A stretch of DNA of 64,000 nucleotides from the NCBI GenBank assembly GCA_005656395.1, contig SRSI01000007.1, positions 248,001 to 312,000 on the forward strand, in the 5' to 3' direction. Shown piece by piece: positions 9,401 to 19,808 of this stretch. Below the pieces are notes generated by a model that ran no database searches, was not told the DNA's origin, and worked only from the letters and a program-made list of their open reading frames with translations. The position numbers and the translations under genes are program-made. Position 1 is the first letter of the stretch, and every line of letters begins with the position of its first letter. This stretch comes from Strongyloides papillosus. Lineage: Eukaryota; Nematoda; Chromadorea; Rhabditida; Strongyloididae.

Positions 9401-10937
9401 AAAACTTATTGACATAACGTGAATCATTACAAACCCGAGGTTTATCACTCATAGCTATACAACAAGGACTAGATATAATAGGATTTGATATATATCTAAT
9501 TCTACCAAGACGCAATTCCTTAGCCAGATGTTTAGACAAAATTTCTTTACCTTTTGCATTAAGATTGTAAGGTCTACTAAGCTTGGATTCCGGTGGAGAA
9601 ATAAATGTTATTTCAGCTTCCAATTTTGGGTAAATTACAGTTTCATCATATATATGTGGACAAGTCAGCAGTTTTGAAGATACCATCTCATCCAGTGAAG
9701 ACAAAATATCAATGACTTTCGTGCGACTCTCCATTATCTCCGTTATACGCGAATCAATTGAAATACCTAAGTGATACGCTGTTTCATGATTAATAATGGT
9801 TTCAGATCCTTCAATGAAATAAAATAACGCTGAATATAATTTTTGAGTACCAATATAATAAACAGGAAGAGTTACTGAAGCTTTGATTGATTGAGTAATT
9901 TCACCTATACCTTGAGCCATCATATCTTCACAATATGTTACACCATATGACAAGAAATTATGAATTTTATCCGCACCCAGAATATTACCTTGAGCACCAC
10001 AATCAACAAGTACAATCTGTGGTTCATCAGCTATTGATACACATTCATAAATTAACGGGGCTTTTGTAAAACTATCAGGCAAATTTATAGACTTTTGCTG
10101 AACAACTTTACTTGGACAATTTGTAGAATAGTGACCTATTATACCACATGTATAACATGGTTTAGGAGCTCTATAAACATGATCTTGATTACCAGGCTCT
10201 CTTTGGAGTTGAGAATCTCTAGCTGGACTTTGATTAGTACGTTTATTCGGAATTGACTGTTGATTTGGAAGATTTGAGTTCCATCCAGACCTTTGATAAG
10301 TATCTTGATGAACGGGTTGGGAAAATTTCATATTGCCATAACCATTCGGATTTGACCTTCTGAAAGAACCATCATTATGTGACGAACGGCTTGGGTGGTT
10401 GTAGGAATTTTGACCGGTTGACTGAGAAGCTTTGACTCTCAGTTTACGTAAGAAGATATCCCAAACTTTTACAACATCAGACAGCTTTACTTGTGTCGTT
10501 TCCACTAAATCTGGCAAAACATCACGTGGTAGTTGAGAATGCATTTTCATCATAACCACATTATCAATTGTTGGAGCAGAGAGATGTTCGCGCAACATGG
10601 CCTTCAGTCTTATAGCGTAAGCATCTGCAGGCTCATCTGTTTTACGGGTTTCCTTATGAAACATTGAAAGAACTTCTGACATTGAAAGTTGAGTTGGCTT
10701 AGCTTGATCGCAGACAAATTCCTGAATATTGTCCCATGTAACCTCTCTTAGATCCGGATAAATCTGATAAAATTCTTGACGAGTTTCTTCCGTTTGACAG
10801 TAAATAAATGTAGTAATAGCTTTAGTATCTGAAGTATCAATTTCTCTTAAAAACAGCTCATTTGCAAAGAACACATCATAAGGTACACCTCCTCTGTATG
10901 ACGCAAGACTTACAATTTGATTAAACATAGTCATCAA
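6456..10937 (-). CDS. Gag-Pol polyprotein, Ty3/Gypsy type, with extra C-terminal RNase H
   Basis: 1493 aa in one frame. Order: capsid-like Gag (1-170); Asn/Ser/Arg-rich linker; CCHC zinc knuckle at 261-274 (C-X2-C-X4-H-X4-C); retropepsin-like segment with LVDCGA at 310-315, where Cys replaces the usual Thr/Ser of D(T/S)G; reverse transcriptase about 455-700 with FDLSDAF (539-545) and FIDD (600-603); a connection region 735-825 that resembles Gypsy RNase H (EKELAAISEA) but lacks its catalytic Asp and has Ser where the DH pair is expected; integrase with an H-H-C-C finger (955-992) and D1019, D1072, E1114; then a second RNase H at about 1315-1452 with D1322, E1362, D1384 and HNIADRLA. Gag and Pol are fused without a frameshift. 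The start is the first Met after the leader. Confidence 0.93.
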   Translation of the reverse strand: MMTMFNQIVSLASYRGGVPYDVFFANELFLREIDTSDTKAITTFIYCQTEETRQEFYQIYPDLREVTWDNIQEFVCDQAKPTQLSMSEVLSMFHKETRKTDEPADAYAIRLKAMLREHLSAPTIDNVVMMKMHSQLPRDVLPDLVETTQVKLSDVVKVWDIFLRKLRVKASQSTGQNSYNHPSRSSHNDGSFRRSNPNGYGNMKFSQPVHQDTYQRSGWNSNLPNQQSIPNKRTNQSPARDSQLQREPGNQDHVYRAPKPCYTCGIIGHYSTNCPSKVVQQKSINLPDSFTKAPLIYECVSIADEPQIVLVDCGAQGNILGADKIHNFLSYGVTYCEDMMAQGIGEITQSIKASVTLPVYYIGTQKLYSALFYFIEGSETIINHETAYHLGISIDSRITEIMESRTKVIDILSSLDEMVSSKLLTCPHIYDETVIYPKLEAEITFISPPESKLSRPYNLNAKGKEILSKHLAKELRLGRIRYISNPIISSPCCIAMSDKPRVCNDSRYVNKFLTNVDVILPAIEEIQCAISDTQFFTKFDLSDAFKQIRVSENQQYISTISTFLGTFVSDRLQFGYRPASGIFHNLLSSVMSHIPNKIHFIDDIIIIGDFETQRNGVLSFIDVCAKYNLKLNLSKCMFFQDQVPFLGHVLTKGAIIPDITRTESLSKISKPITGDDMKAVLGRFSYVGKFIKQFANVTAPLHPTVEKIYHWSQVREKHWEMLLEAARNYMKLHYPPKDVELILQFIPTEFSFHVEIYFLEEKEKKLVNVVMRKMKNHEIPYSLIEKELAAISEAIVSANHLIQSRQVKIVSHSKMVETLTKQPLDLMKNNSTRLQRLLSPIILSNLPIQYISRPLQQVDVPKLIIKNLNIKNDRSVNTRMGEAFNYFEILDFQSKDQTVTLLRSYLKGELQKIIKLPHSIQELLPKLHLVQDLICFDFKPLVSKQIAEHGASWIHQLNHSGETLLYEELNSKIVFKGLSTIAKETVKNCLMCQKTRINVRKQPRSWSPALYPRHRGHFDIGYFEGHTIVLLVDAYSNYLHAAVIPNKKPDTIIAFFEPIICNQYPYRILVSDNEPVFRSKELIQFFETCSIYYEYPVEVMNSIPYTPTTNGLAEKYVGLLKRKLVKGISQNMSFKQSFKWSVDSLNNTINSRTKHTPARLYYVNNQEPVHDLFPSKLITVEEKHVFFKRRGESSKVFEEGTIIAQLGSRTYLIKDSEQNEIFVSKDFVHFGKECPTIKFKPLEGLENTFLMDEENPIFQASSPSPPAGCVENETDERLQDEASEPLWKILECEAEGISLKNEDEFYDFVDKLPQDASYLMIDGSTYQGAGIGLYGVLGENDIVLSVRNYLRGKSTSPRLEVEALHSALRLITYFKIKECVIFSDNSYCVNAINKHWLWKWVETKTTSKKKNVPAYLSTWTKIAEMWSPKFLMVHVRGHKIAPHNIADRLARGESVELEISELPFQRVKRIYFPIEGTQEYDLRRIAISQSQGV

Positions 10938-11083
10938 ATTTTCGGTTAGTTTAAACGTTGAAAGATAAAGAAAATTGCAGGTTAATAAAGACTCTTGGTT
11001 GGTTCAAGATTCTTCCTCGTTTTAGTAAATTAATTTGGTCAAGCAGGTACTTCTATTCTTTTAGAATCCTGCCAGGATCGCCA
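10938..11083 (-). other. 5' leader and primer-binding site of the LTR element
   Basis: Immediately inside the 5' LTR the minus strand reads TGGCGATCCTGGCAGGATTC. TGG is the complement of the tRNA CCA end, and the rest resembles, from memory, the complement of the 3' end of tRNA-Arg with about two mismatches in 20. The remaining leader has no obvious gene. Confidence 0.65.
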
Positions 11084-11247
11084 TGAAATGAAAAAATAAT
11101 ACCCTTTTATTGCTACCAAAAAAGCTGGAAATAACTATATAAAAATGATTACAAAAAAAAGCAACTTACCCTGCTATCGACAGGCTATCAATGAGATATT
11201 CCATCTTTAACAAGGGTTTATATAGTGATATTGTCATCACTATGTCA
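11084..11247 (-). repeat. 5' LTR of the Ty3/Gypsy element
   Basis: 164 bp, TG...CA, the same as the left LTR except at the site reading CTATCAATGAG here and CTATCTATGAG there. Confidence 0.9.
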
Positions 11248-11584
11248 ATTATATTAAAGGATCATTTTTAATATAGTTTATTATATTTATTTTTCATGAA
11301 TAAGATTGCATAAATTTTTTTTAATTTTTATCAATTTTTAAATAAAATTTCTATAGTAAAAAAATTCTTATTATCTGTATAATTTTTTACAACAATAAAT
11401 GTCTCATTATATTACTAACGATTTCAAGAAAATTTAATCGAATTCTAATATTAATACTTACTTTTCTAAAAAATCGCATAATTGAACAAAACATTGTATT
11501 CTTAAATAATATAATAAAAAAAATACTAATTTATTTTTTTAACACTAAAGAGATGCTTCGATGTCTAATCTGTTTTAGATATTT
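11248..11584. other. Continuation of the gene 3 5' flank beyond the LTR element
   Basis: No gene. It starts with the right ATTAT duplication and continues the homology seen at 2751-3000 and 4830-5090. Confidence 0.5.
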
Positions 11585-12185
11585 AAAATACATTTTGTGA
11601 TTCAATCAGACATTTTATATACGTTGAAAATTTTCACCCCCATTTTTATTTTATTAATCAAAAGAGCAGTTAAAAAATATACGTTAACAAATTTATTTGT
11701 CTTGAAACATTAAGATATAGTTACAGCATGAATCAAAATAGGTAAAGTCATTTTTTACAAATCAATGGATAACAGTTTTTTTTTAAATAAGTATTCTTTT
11801 AAGGGGTAATTTTCCATAAAAAAAAAGAAAGAGCACGCTTTCAAGTTTGTAAGTTTAGGTTTCCATTGTTTTTTAGAACCTTTCTTGAGTTTTTCAACTT
11901 CTAAATTAAAAAAAAAAGAACATGCTTTCAATATACTCATTCCTTTTTCATAAAAATTTATCAATAGAAACAATATTTATCTTAAAAAAAACTATCTCGC
12001 AATGTTTTGTAAGAATCAACTTTTCTTCCTTGGATTCACTGCTGTATTTTTATCTCAAAATTTCAAGCCAAAAAGATTGTTAACATGCATTCTTTAACTG
12101 CTCTTTTCACTAGTAAAATAAAAAGGAAGGGTAACAATGTTTGATATACATAAATGTTCTATTGACTCATAAATTGAATTTTAAA
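11585..12185. repeat. Long inverted (foldback) repeat, copy 2
   Basis: The left arm (about 11585-11830, including GACATTTTATATACGTTGAA and AATAGGTAAAGTCATTTTTT) is matched in reverse by 11925-12185. The short open frame on the minus strand at 11755-11973 is only the A/T-rich centre of this repeat. Homologous to 3072-3680. Confidence 0.65.
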
Positions 12186-12532
12186 AAATTTTAACGTACC
12201 ATAGTTTATAATTATTAAATGAAATTTATGTTGTTTTATTGAAAACTGTCTAATTACGAGAATCTTATAAACATCTAAGAATGTATACTTTAAAATTTCA
12301 ATAATACAGCTATTAAGAATAAACTAGAAGAATAGTAACAATAGAAAATTCCAGGATGAACTCAATTAAAAGTTAAACGAAGACAAATAAAGACTTGATC
12401 TTAATAAATTGTATTAAATTAATCCTTTTATCGTTCTATAACTTGCAATAAAATTATCTTACACTGAGCAAATCATTAAACAGTTAAATGTATATACGGC
12501 GGAAAAAAAAGTTGAGATTTACTCCGGGCGCA
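12186..12532. other. Intergenic stretch before the tRNA
   Basis: The first 60 bases resemble the 3' flank of the small secreted genes, as if a fourth unit had lost its gene. I see nothing else. Confidence 0.35.
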
Positions 12533-12604
12533 GCGTTTATGGTGTAATGGTCAGCATGGCCGCCTTCCAAGCGGCCGATTCGGGTTCGATTCCCGATAAA
12601 CGCA
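12533..12604 (+). tRNA. tRNA-Gly (anticodon TCC)
   Basis: 72 nt without CCA. The acceptor arm GCGTTTA pairs perfectly with TAAACGC and the discriminator base is A. Anticodon stem GCCGC/GCGGC encloses loop CTTCCAA, so the anticodon is TCC (glycine). The T arm CGGGTTCGATTCCCG is canonical and carries the internal B box. No intron. A T5 run at 12616-12620 on the same strand fits RNA polymerase III termination. Confidence 0.96.
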
Positions 12605-12615
12605 TCCAAAACTTC

Positions 12616-12620
12616 TTTTT
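12616..12620 (+). terminator. Pol III terminator of tRNA-Gly
   Basis: TTTTT 12 bases past the tRNA end on the coding strand. Confidence 0.7.
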
Positions 12621-12857
12621 CCATCTTAAAATAACATAACATATTCACTAGTATAGATATACTTTTTAAAAAGTTTAAAAAATTTTTAAATAGTTCTTAG
12701 AATTTATTTTTATATACAATAAGTAATTATTAATGATAAAATTAGAAATTATTATACATGAAAAATTTGAAAAAATAGCTGTACATTCAATACATCTGGA
12801 TAAAAATTATTAATTCTCTATTCTTTGAAAAAATATAATAAGTACTAGTGCCAATAC

Positions 12858-15249
12858 TTATTTCCATTTTTCTATAGCTTTATGTAATATCTTGTAACCT
12901 TTTGATAATCTCTTTTTGGATTGTAGAATCTTTACTATACGATCATGAAGTTTATTTTCTATACGTTCACTAAATTTGCATAGATTGAGATTATCGAGGC
13001 ATACATCATGTAAATTTTTTACATTCACCGGTGAAAAATAGTAAAAATTTATATTTTCATTTAAAATACTGAATCGATTAAGAAGAGAATTCTGAATTGT
13101 ACAAATCGGTTGTGGTTGAAAGAACACTTCTTGAGGCAAAAAATTTCGAGGTGTTTTACAAGGCAAATTTTGTATGTTGCAACTATCATTGATATTATTA
13201 ATAGACAAATCGAGGGGTTGATATAAGTTATTAAGATTATTTTCATATATCATTAATGATTGATGACTCAAAGAATTTTGAGGATACTCAACATTGTCAA
13301 CAAAGGCAGTATGTTGGTCATTAAAATAAGGCTCATATTGAGTGATATTATTATTTGCAGTCAAATCAACAATGTAATTGTAATCTTTTGAAGGAACATC
13401 TGCCATTGGAGGGGTACAAGGCATTGTGTAATTGAAAATCTCTAAAAAATCGTTGTTATCTTCTTGAATAATCAAGTCATTGTATTCATCAAAATCTCCA
13501 ACACTGTTAAAAACATTTGAAAGCTCCATCATTCGTTTATAAAACATTGAATCATCCTCATAATCAGAGTCAGGTTCATAAAAAGGCAATTCAACAGACT
13601 TTATATGATGATTTAATGAATTGAAATCACAACTATTTTCTATGTCACAATCAAATATTGAACTACCATCAGTATCATTACTACAAAAAGCATCATCATC
13701 ATTGATGCAAAAATATATATGACTCAACTCAACTTTCTTAAGACACTCTTCAATTGCATAATCAGGAGCAGTACAATACGAAGCAATTACGTTTTTCAAG
13801 GCTATTGCCAATTTTGAAGATGTTGTAGGCTCAATACGTCTATTTTTACTTCTAACACCGAAATTAATATTATCATACAATGGCATCGTATAATTATTAA
13901 CCATCTTTATATCACCATTAAAAGTACCACTACTAAAATATGAATTTGCTTCCTCAATAAAATGTTTTAATCTTTCCGCTTTCGAATCATCAGTAAAGGT
14001 ACATGTTGGGAGGAAGATCGTATCATCAAGGAGGGACCTTTCCTCACCTTCAATTGCATTTTTATTATTCATAAAAAGAAATGATTTATTTCTAATTATA
14101 GTAATTAATTCACGACGTTCTCTATCATTATTATAACCATAATTAATTAAATGACTATTAAGATCACTATCATCCATCTTCATGAATTCAAAAATATCTC
14201 TATATATTACTGATAGTAAAATTGTTCCATAAATTCCATCGGTATCAAGAGATATTCCGTCAATTATCTTCAGAAACTGGTGAGTACCATTAACAAAGAA
14301 AGTATTAGGATTCAAAGCATAACGATACACACTATTTGGAGTTCTAATCAATGGTGGTAGATCATCTTGTAATTCGATTTTTTCATACTTTTCATCATAT
14401 ATAGGTAATTTATAAATATTTATCTTATTACAAGTACAAAGTTGTGGATCCGTATAACGATTCTCACAGCATTGAACTATTGGGACTAATGCATTAAATA
14501 CTGATGGAAATAATGAGGCTATTGAATGAAAGAAATGATACATTTCATCGAAGTTATTGCTGTCAGATACTGAGAAAGCTTCTTCTAATTGTTTCCTTTG
14601 TATTGACTTGCATCTAAAAAATGAATCCAATATACGTTGAATGATTTTGAGTGAAAGGCCAACAGTCACCTGTGGAAATGTTGAAGATTTATTTTCTATT
14701 TCATTATACTCCCATATATTATATTTTACATCGTGATTAAGATACGTTTCAAAGGACTCTTTATATATATTGAATCCCTTTTTATTATTAACACATAATT
14801 TCAATAATTTTAATTCTTCCTCATGAAAATAAATGCTAATTGCCTTAAAATAAATAATAAATTAAGCTACATATTTCAAAACTTACTCCACGAGTACATT
14901 CAATAGCATGATAAAGTACAGAAACATGATTACTAAAAAATCTAAAACAATATTTACATTGAAATGGTACATTATCATCGCAGTGACGATTCATAACATG
15001 TCTGGTTAAACATTTATCGACTATAATACTTTCACATCCTCTGATAATACACTCTGTATACTGTTCAATCTCCTCTGAATCATCATCACAAATATATGAA
15101 CCACAATACCCAGGACTGGAACCTGGTGAAGGTGGAAAGAGTATCTCCACTATATGACAATAATACTCATGTCTTTTGTGTCGATCAGAATCATTAGTTT
15201 TGAAGGTACAAAAATGGCAAGTATATAACTGGCGTTCCTGTACTTCCAT
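12858..15249 (-). CDS. Three-zinc-finger protein with PLDLS motif, putative transcription regulator
   Basis: Exons 14887-15249 and 12858-14843, intron 14844-14886 (43 bp, GTAAGT...TTTTAAG, phase 0), 782 aa. Exon 1 holds three fingers: C11-X2-C14-X12-H27-X4-H32, C67-X4-C72-X11-H84-X4-H89, and C98-X2-C101-X12-H114-X3-C118. Exon 2 opens in frame, has no internal ATG near its start, and is largely without a known domain. It contains an acidic stretch (EPDSDYEDD) and, at about residue 664, QPLDLS, which matches the PxDLS motif by which many transcription factors recruit the CtBP co-repressor. A nuclear repressor role is inferred from fingers plus PLDLS; the DNA target is unknown. The C-terminus is Lys-rich. 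The gene is followed tail to tail by the tRNA. Confidence 0.75.
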
Positions 15250-15575
15250 TATAATTAACTAAACCTATAACGTTTTTTAAGATTATTTTATCAATTATAT
15301 TATAAGATATGATTACAGTTATAAAAACTGATAGTAAACAAACAAAAAACACTCAAAAATTTATATTAGATAGTACAAAAAAAATAAACTTTGTATGCTT
15401 TCAAAGATAATTAAAGATATTATGAAATAATAAAAGAATCACATGATTACAAAATGAAGGACAACCACATTAAAAATATAGAAATTTAAATACTACAACG
15501 TTACGAAAAAAATATTTTGCATACATACTATCTGATAAAAATTAAGGAATTTTTAAAAAACTGTCTTAGAGATCT
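15250..15575. other. Intergenic spacer
   Basis: 326 bp between two minus-strand genes. It should hold the zinc-finger gene promoter. No clear TATA or repeat is seen. Confidence 0.3.
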
Positions 15576-17034
15576 TTATGAATTTTCTTTATTATTATCC
15601 TCCTCTTTCTCTGTATCTGAGGTATTGTTGTTAGTAGAACTTTGTGAACTACCATCTAAAGACATTATCTTATTTTCTCTACCTACAATATAGGCATATG
15701 GAATGTCTATCATTTGATGATACCAGGCGTTACTATCATCGCTTTCTCCGTTGATGTATGAAAATACATCGTCATGTGTCTTGTTACATATTAAAGAGAT
15801 AAATTGATGCAAGGAAATTCGGTGAAGTTTTTCTTTGTCATTTTTTTTGAATACATTGTCCATATCAAAGGCTTTGGCAGTATTTTTACAAGATTTTATG
15901 TCAAGATCATCAGTTTGAGTACCTTTTTCGTTCTTATTCTTCTTTTTATTGTTCTTTGAATTAGTTGTACTCTCTTTCCTGGGGGATTTCTTTGATTTCC
16001 TAGTCAAATTACCATCATGATGTCCATCAGACAAATCACCATCATAAGGACTTTCCATTATTCTTGAATTATTTCTTTTATTTGCCTTTTGTATTTTAAG
16101 TGATGTTCTAACAGAACGATTATTTTCAAGAACACTACCACCTCTACTTGGTGCTTTCCTAGCAGCCCTTCTTCTATAAGATCTTTTCTTTCTTCCAGTA
16201 TTGATAGCATTTTGATTAGCCTCAGAATGGGTGGTTTCAAAATTATTTGTAATTTGTTGATTATAACTAATCAAATTTCTATGCATTCTATCTAAGATTT
16301 CATCAATCACTTCTACAAAAATAAAATAAATTTATCATATCATCTTAAAACAAACCCATATCATTTCGATTTACATTTTGTCCATTGGTTGATAAGACAT
16401 TTTCGTTTCTTGGCGATGGTAATTCTCTTACACTATCAATTCTGGTGTTGGAACTTGGAAGAATTGATTGGTTATAATCATTGAATCCTCTATTCAAAAG
16501 AGATGTATTGTTCATTTCCAAATTTTGTGTTTGATTTGAAGAAGAGAGCAAATTAAAATAAGAATTATATAATGATCTGTTAATGTTAAATACACTTTCA
16601 TGAAAGTTATTGGATTGATCTATATTATATAAAAAATTATCATTCCTTATTGTATTACTAATATTGGAAAAATTGGATCTAATATTAGATAGATATGATG
16701 GATTATAAAATCTATTGACAGTATTTTCATCTGATAAAGTATTCATTGTTTGAGGTATTACATTTATGAAACTTCTAACGGTTGGACTAACAGTTACTGT
16801 TACTAGAGTTTCAGCTCTTGCACTTTCATTGGATAGACCGTTATTACTAGTGGTACGACTAGTATTTGACAAATTATCAGTATTTTGAATCACATTAGTT
16901 GTTAAATTAGATGGTGATATTCTAGTTAGTTGTCTTGGAGTTCCTTGAACAACTCCCGTTGGTCTAAGTTCTTGATTTCCCATTTGTTCATTACTTGCAT
17001 TTGAAGAATTGGTAGCATTCGTAGTATCCATCAT
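15576..17034 (-). CDS. Ser/Asn-rich protein with a basic central region, function unknown
   Basis: Two exons inferred: 16356-17034 and 15576-16312, intron 16313-16355 (43 bp, GTTTGT donor, TTTTTGTAG acceptor, phase 1). The exons sum to 1416 bp and the joined frame has no stop (471 aa). The first 226 residues are low complexity (Ser, Asn, Thr) with no signal peptide. Exon 2 carries a strongly basic block (KKRSYRRRAARKAPSRGG) and a second one (KKNKNEKG), either of which could act as nuclear localisation or nucleic-acid contact, then a better-ordered segment (LHRISLHQFISLICNKT) and an acidic tail. Not recognised as a known family. Without the intron, exon 2 would have to start at a GTG, which is why one gene is preferred. 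Confidence 0.6.
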
Positions 17035-19808
17035 TAATTAGTAAAAATAAAACTTAAAAAAATGATTTTGTTTATAATAACAAAATTATATACAACATAA
17101 AAGTTTAGAAAATCAAAAGGAGTTACGTGAATTAATAATCAATTAATATTATGAAAAAGTATAACAAAGTAATATAATGTAATATGATATTTAAATGATA
17201 GAGCCTATTATGTTAATTGAATAAAAAAAACGTTAACATAAACAAATGTTAAAAGATGTAGTAACAAAAAAGCCTTCTTAAAGAATATAACTTTATAAAC
17301 ATCAATTGAATTAATAATACTACCGTATGTTATTACGTATAAAATTACGTATACAAAAAATCAAAATAGCATTATGATAACATATAAACAGTCGGTGTAT
17401 ATTATAAATAAGAAATGAATAATACAATCTACCAGATACTTTTAAGACATATATACCAAATAACATTTAAAAAAAGGCTAACTTGAATGGTAAACATTTC
17501 TATCATTTTTTTTATTGATCATACATCAAAATGTCGTAAAGAGTTAGACTTTATGTTAAAATAAACCATTAACTTAATCATGAATATTTGTAAATAGTAT
17601 GAGAACATGTAAGATAAAAATAAATAATAAAAAAAAGAAGATTGAAATGGGTGATTGTAGACGTTTGATTAGTAATCATAAACTTTGACCGATCATATGT
17701 AATTTTTTAAAAAATCTTATATGGGAAGCTGTATAATCATCAAATATAAAATGCAATAGAAAGTTTGTGATTAAAATTTAATTTAATTACTCATTGAAAG
17801 ATATCTTTCCTCATCTAGACAAAGCATCAACTTGGTGCGGTAAAAATTAAAGAGATGGCAAAAAGGAAGGATGAAAATATTTAAAATGGAATGCCATCTA
17901 CTGCAATCATTAACAAAAAATTAACTATTTTGATGAAAAGATTTTTTGATGCAGATATAGTGAATATTAAACATGCACTTTTGTCTTTGATTCAATATTT
18001 GATGAAATTAACATTTCATCATAAAAATGTTACTCTCAACAATATTTTAATCTAAATAAAGTTGGAGATTTTTATACACGATATAGTTTAGACATTTTTA
18101 AAGTTATTTATTATAAAAGTTATGTAACAAAAATTAATTGAAACATGTTTACAATAAAATCCATAGGAGAAAGTAAAATTAAATTAATCTAAGTAGGAAT
18201 GTAGAAGATCTCTGTGTTATTAATTATAACTATTCGTTTCATTCAGTTATGAGCTATGGTAAATGATTATCTTACAATAATATTATGAATAACTCTTTTT
18301 TATTTTCAAACAAAATATCTAAACATAATTTATAAGTAGGGGAGATTAAAGTTGGAATGAAAATAAATCTAAAATAAAATAATTAATGATAAAATTTCTG
18401 AGGGATGAACAATTATAACTTGAGAAAAATATACCTTAATTATGATTTATGAAACCAAAGAACCACCTCAATATTTAATAACTAAATAATTATGATAAAG
18501 GTATCGTTATAATAAGATATTTATGAATTTGCATAATTAGTCATAAGGTTAATTTTTAATTATAATCTATGATACTTGGATTATCATTATATTGTTGCAT
18601 AAAAAGATTTAAAATACTTTATGATAATAATAAACAAAACATACGTTTAATGTAAAAATTTATGAGAAAAAAGTGTTATTTGTTCGATGAGAAGTATCAA
18701 TGGAATGCCTGATAATATGTAGACTTTGGAAGTATAATTCTGAAAAATGTTATTGGTAAAACAGACATAATGCTTGCCTCCAACCTAATTATCATGTAGA
18801 CTGACATTTAATATTGAGCAAATGTTAAGTAGAAGTAAAAATTTAAGAATAATCTTATTAAACGTGTTTGTACTTAAAAATTCACCTTTTGATCTTTAAA
18901 TTTTTTTATGTTTCTATAAAAATAAGAAATACAATTGAAAATAATAAAATTTAGATTCCATAGTTATGATCTTTTGTTATTTGAATTTAACAACATTTTT
19001 ATACATTCTTAAACAGAAGTCTTATATAAAAAATTTTTCATCTCCCAATAAAAATAATCAAAGAAAGAAATGATTTTATTTTAAATATAAAATTATTATA
19101 CACCACCTTTCAACATTATCTATGGAAAATTTTGTTATTATTAAATAAGTACCCTCTAAAAAATTGAATATATCTTTGTTTATAATACTATTACTTTATG
19201 TGGAAATTTTAAAAACTACTTTATATTTTTTTTTCTTTCTCTTCAATCAAATGAAATTCCCTCCTTTTCCTGTTTTATTTATATTGTTAATGAACAAAAA
19301 TACATTTTTTAAAATAATAATTTAACATTAATAAAAAGTAATACTGCTTTATAATGAGTAATTTGATATTATTTATGTATTCTTTTTTATCTTTGAATCT
19401 TGTACTCATTCAAAAAAGTAATTTACACTAATTGTATGATATTTATGAAAACATTATTACATAATATTTAATATCAAAAGGCTAATTAAAAGGTTTTGAA
19501 AATATATTAGAGTGTTGATTTATTATCTAGATTCATCATGCTTTTATTAATAAAGAATAAGATAAATATGTAATTTTAAATTGTCTGTTTAAGAATTATT
19601 GTAAACAGTGTGAAAATTTAACATAATTTGTATAAGAAAAAAAGACTCATTAAAATGTAAAGGAAAGTTTGATCAATTCCAGTGAAAAAAGTCTAGGTTT
19701 TTTATAAAAACATTAAAAATATACCAAAAGTAAAACAACAACCTTATATAACTTCTATTATTTTTATTAAATAATCATAATATTTAAATATAAAAAGTAT
19801 TTTCATAA
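17035..19808. other. 2.8-kb gene-free stretch between divergent genes
   Basis: No frame of interest, no long inverted or direct repeat that I can see, and no RNA gene recognised. It separates the Ser/Asn-rich gene (minus) from the 7TM receptor (plus), so it should contain both promoters. Unlike the other spacers it shows no similarity to the rest of the window. Confidence 0.45.

Larger units (their letters stand above)
6202..11247 (-). mobile_element. Ty3/Gypsy LTR retrotransposon, apparently intact
   Basis: Two 164-bp direct LTRs (6202-6365 and 11084-11247) differ at one position that I can see. Both have TG...CA ends, and the element is flanked by the 5-bp duplication ATTAT (6197-6201 and 11248-11252). 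The single long frame is on the minus strand, so the right LTR is the 5' one. A primer-binding site starts directly after it. Near-identical LTRs and an unbroken frame point to a recent insertion. It lies in the 5' flank of small secreted gene 3. Confidence 0.95.

Noticed and set aside
11755..11973. Minus-strand open frame of 72 codons
   Set aside because: Lies entirely in the A/T-rich centre of the foldback repeat and is not conserved in the other copy.
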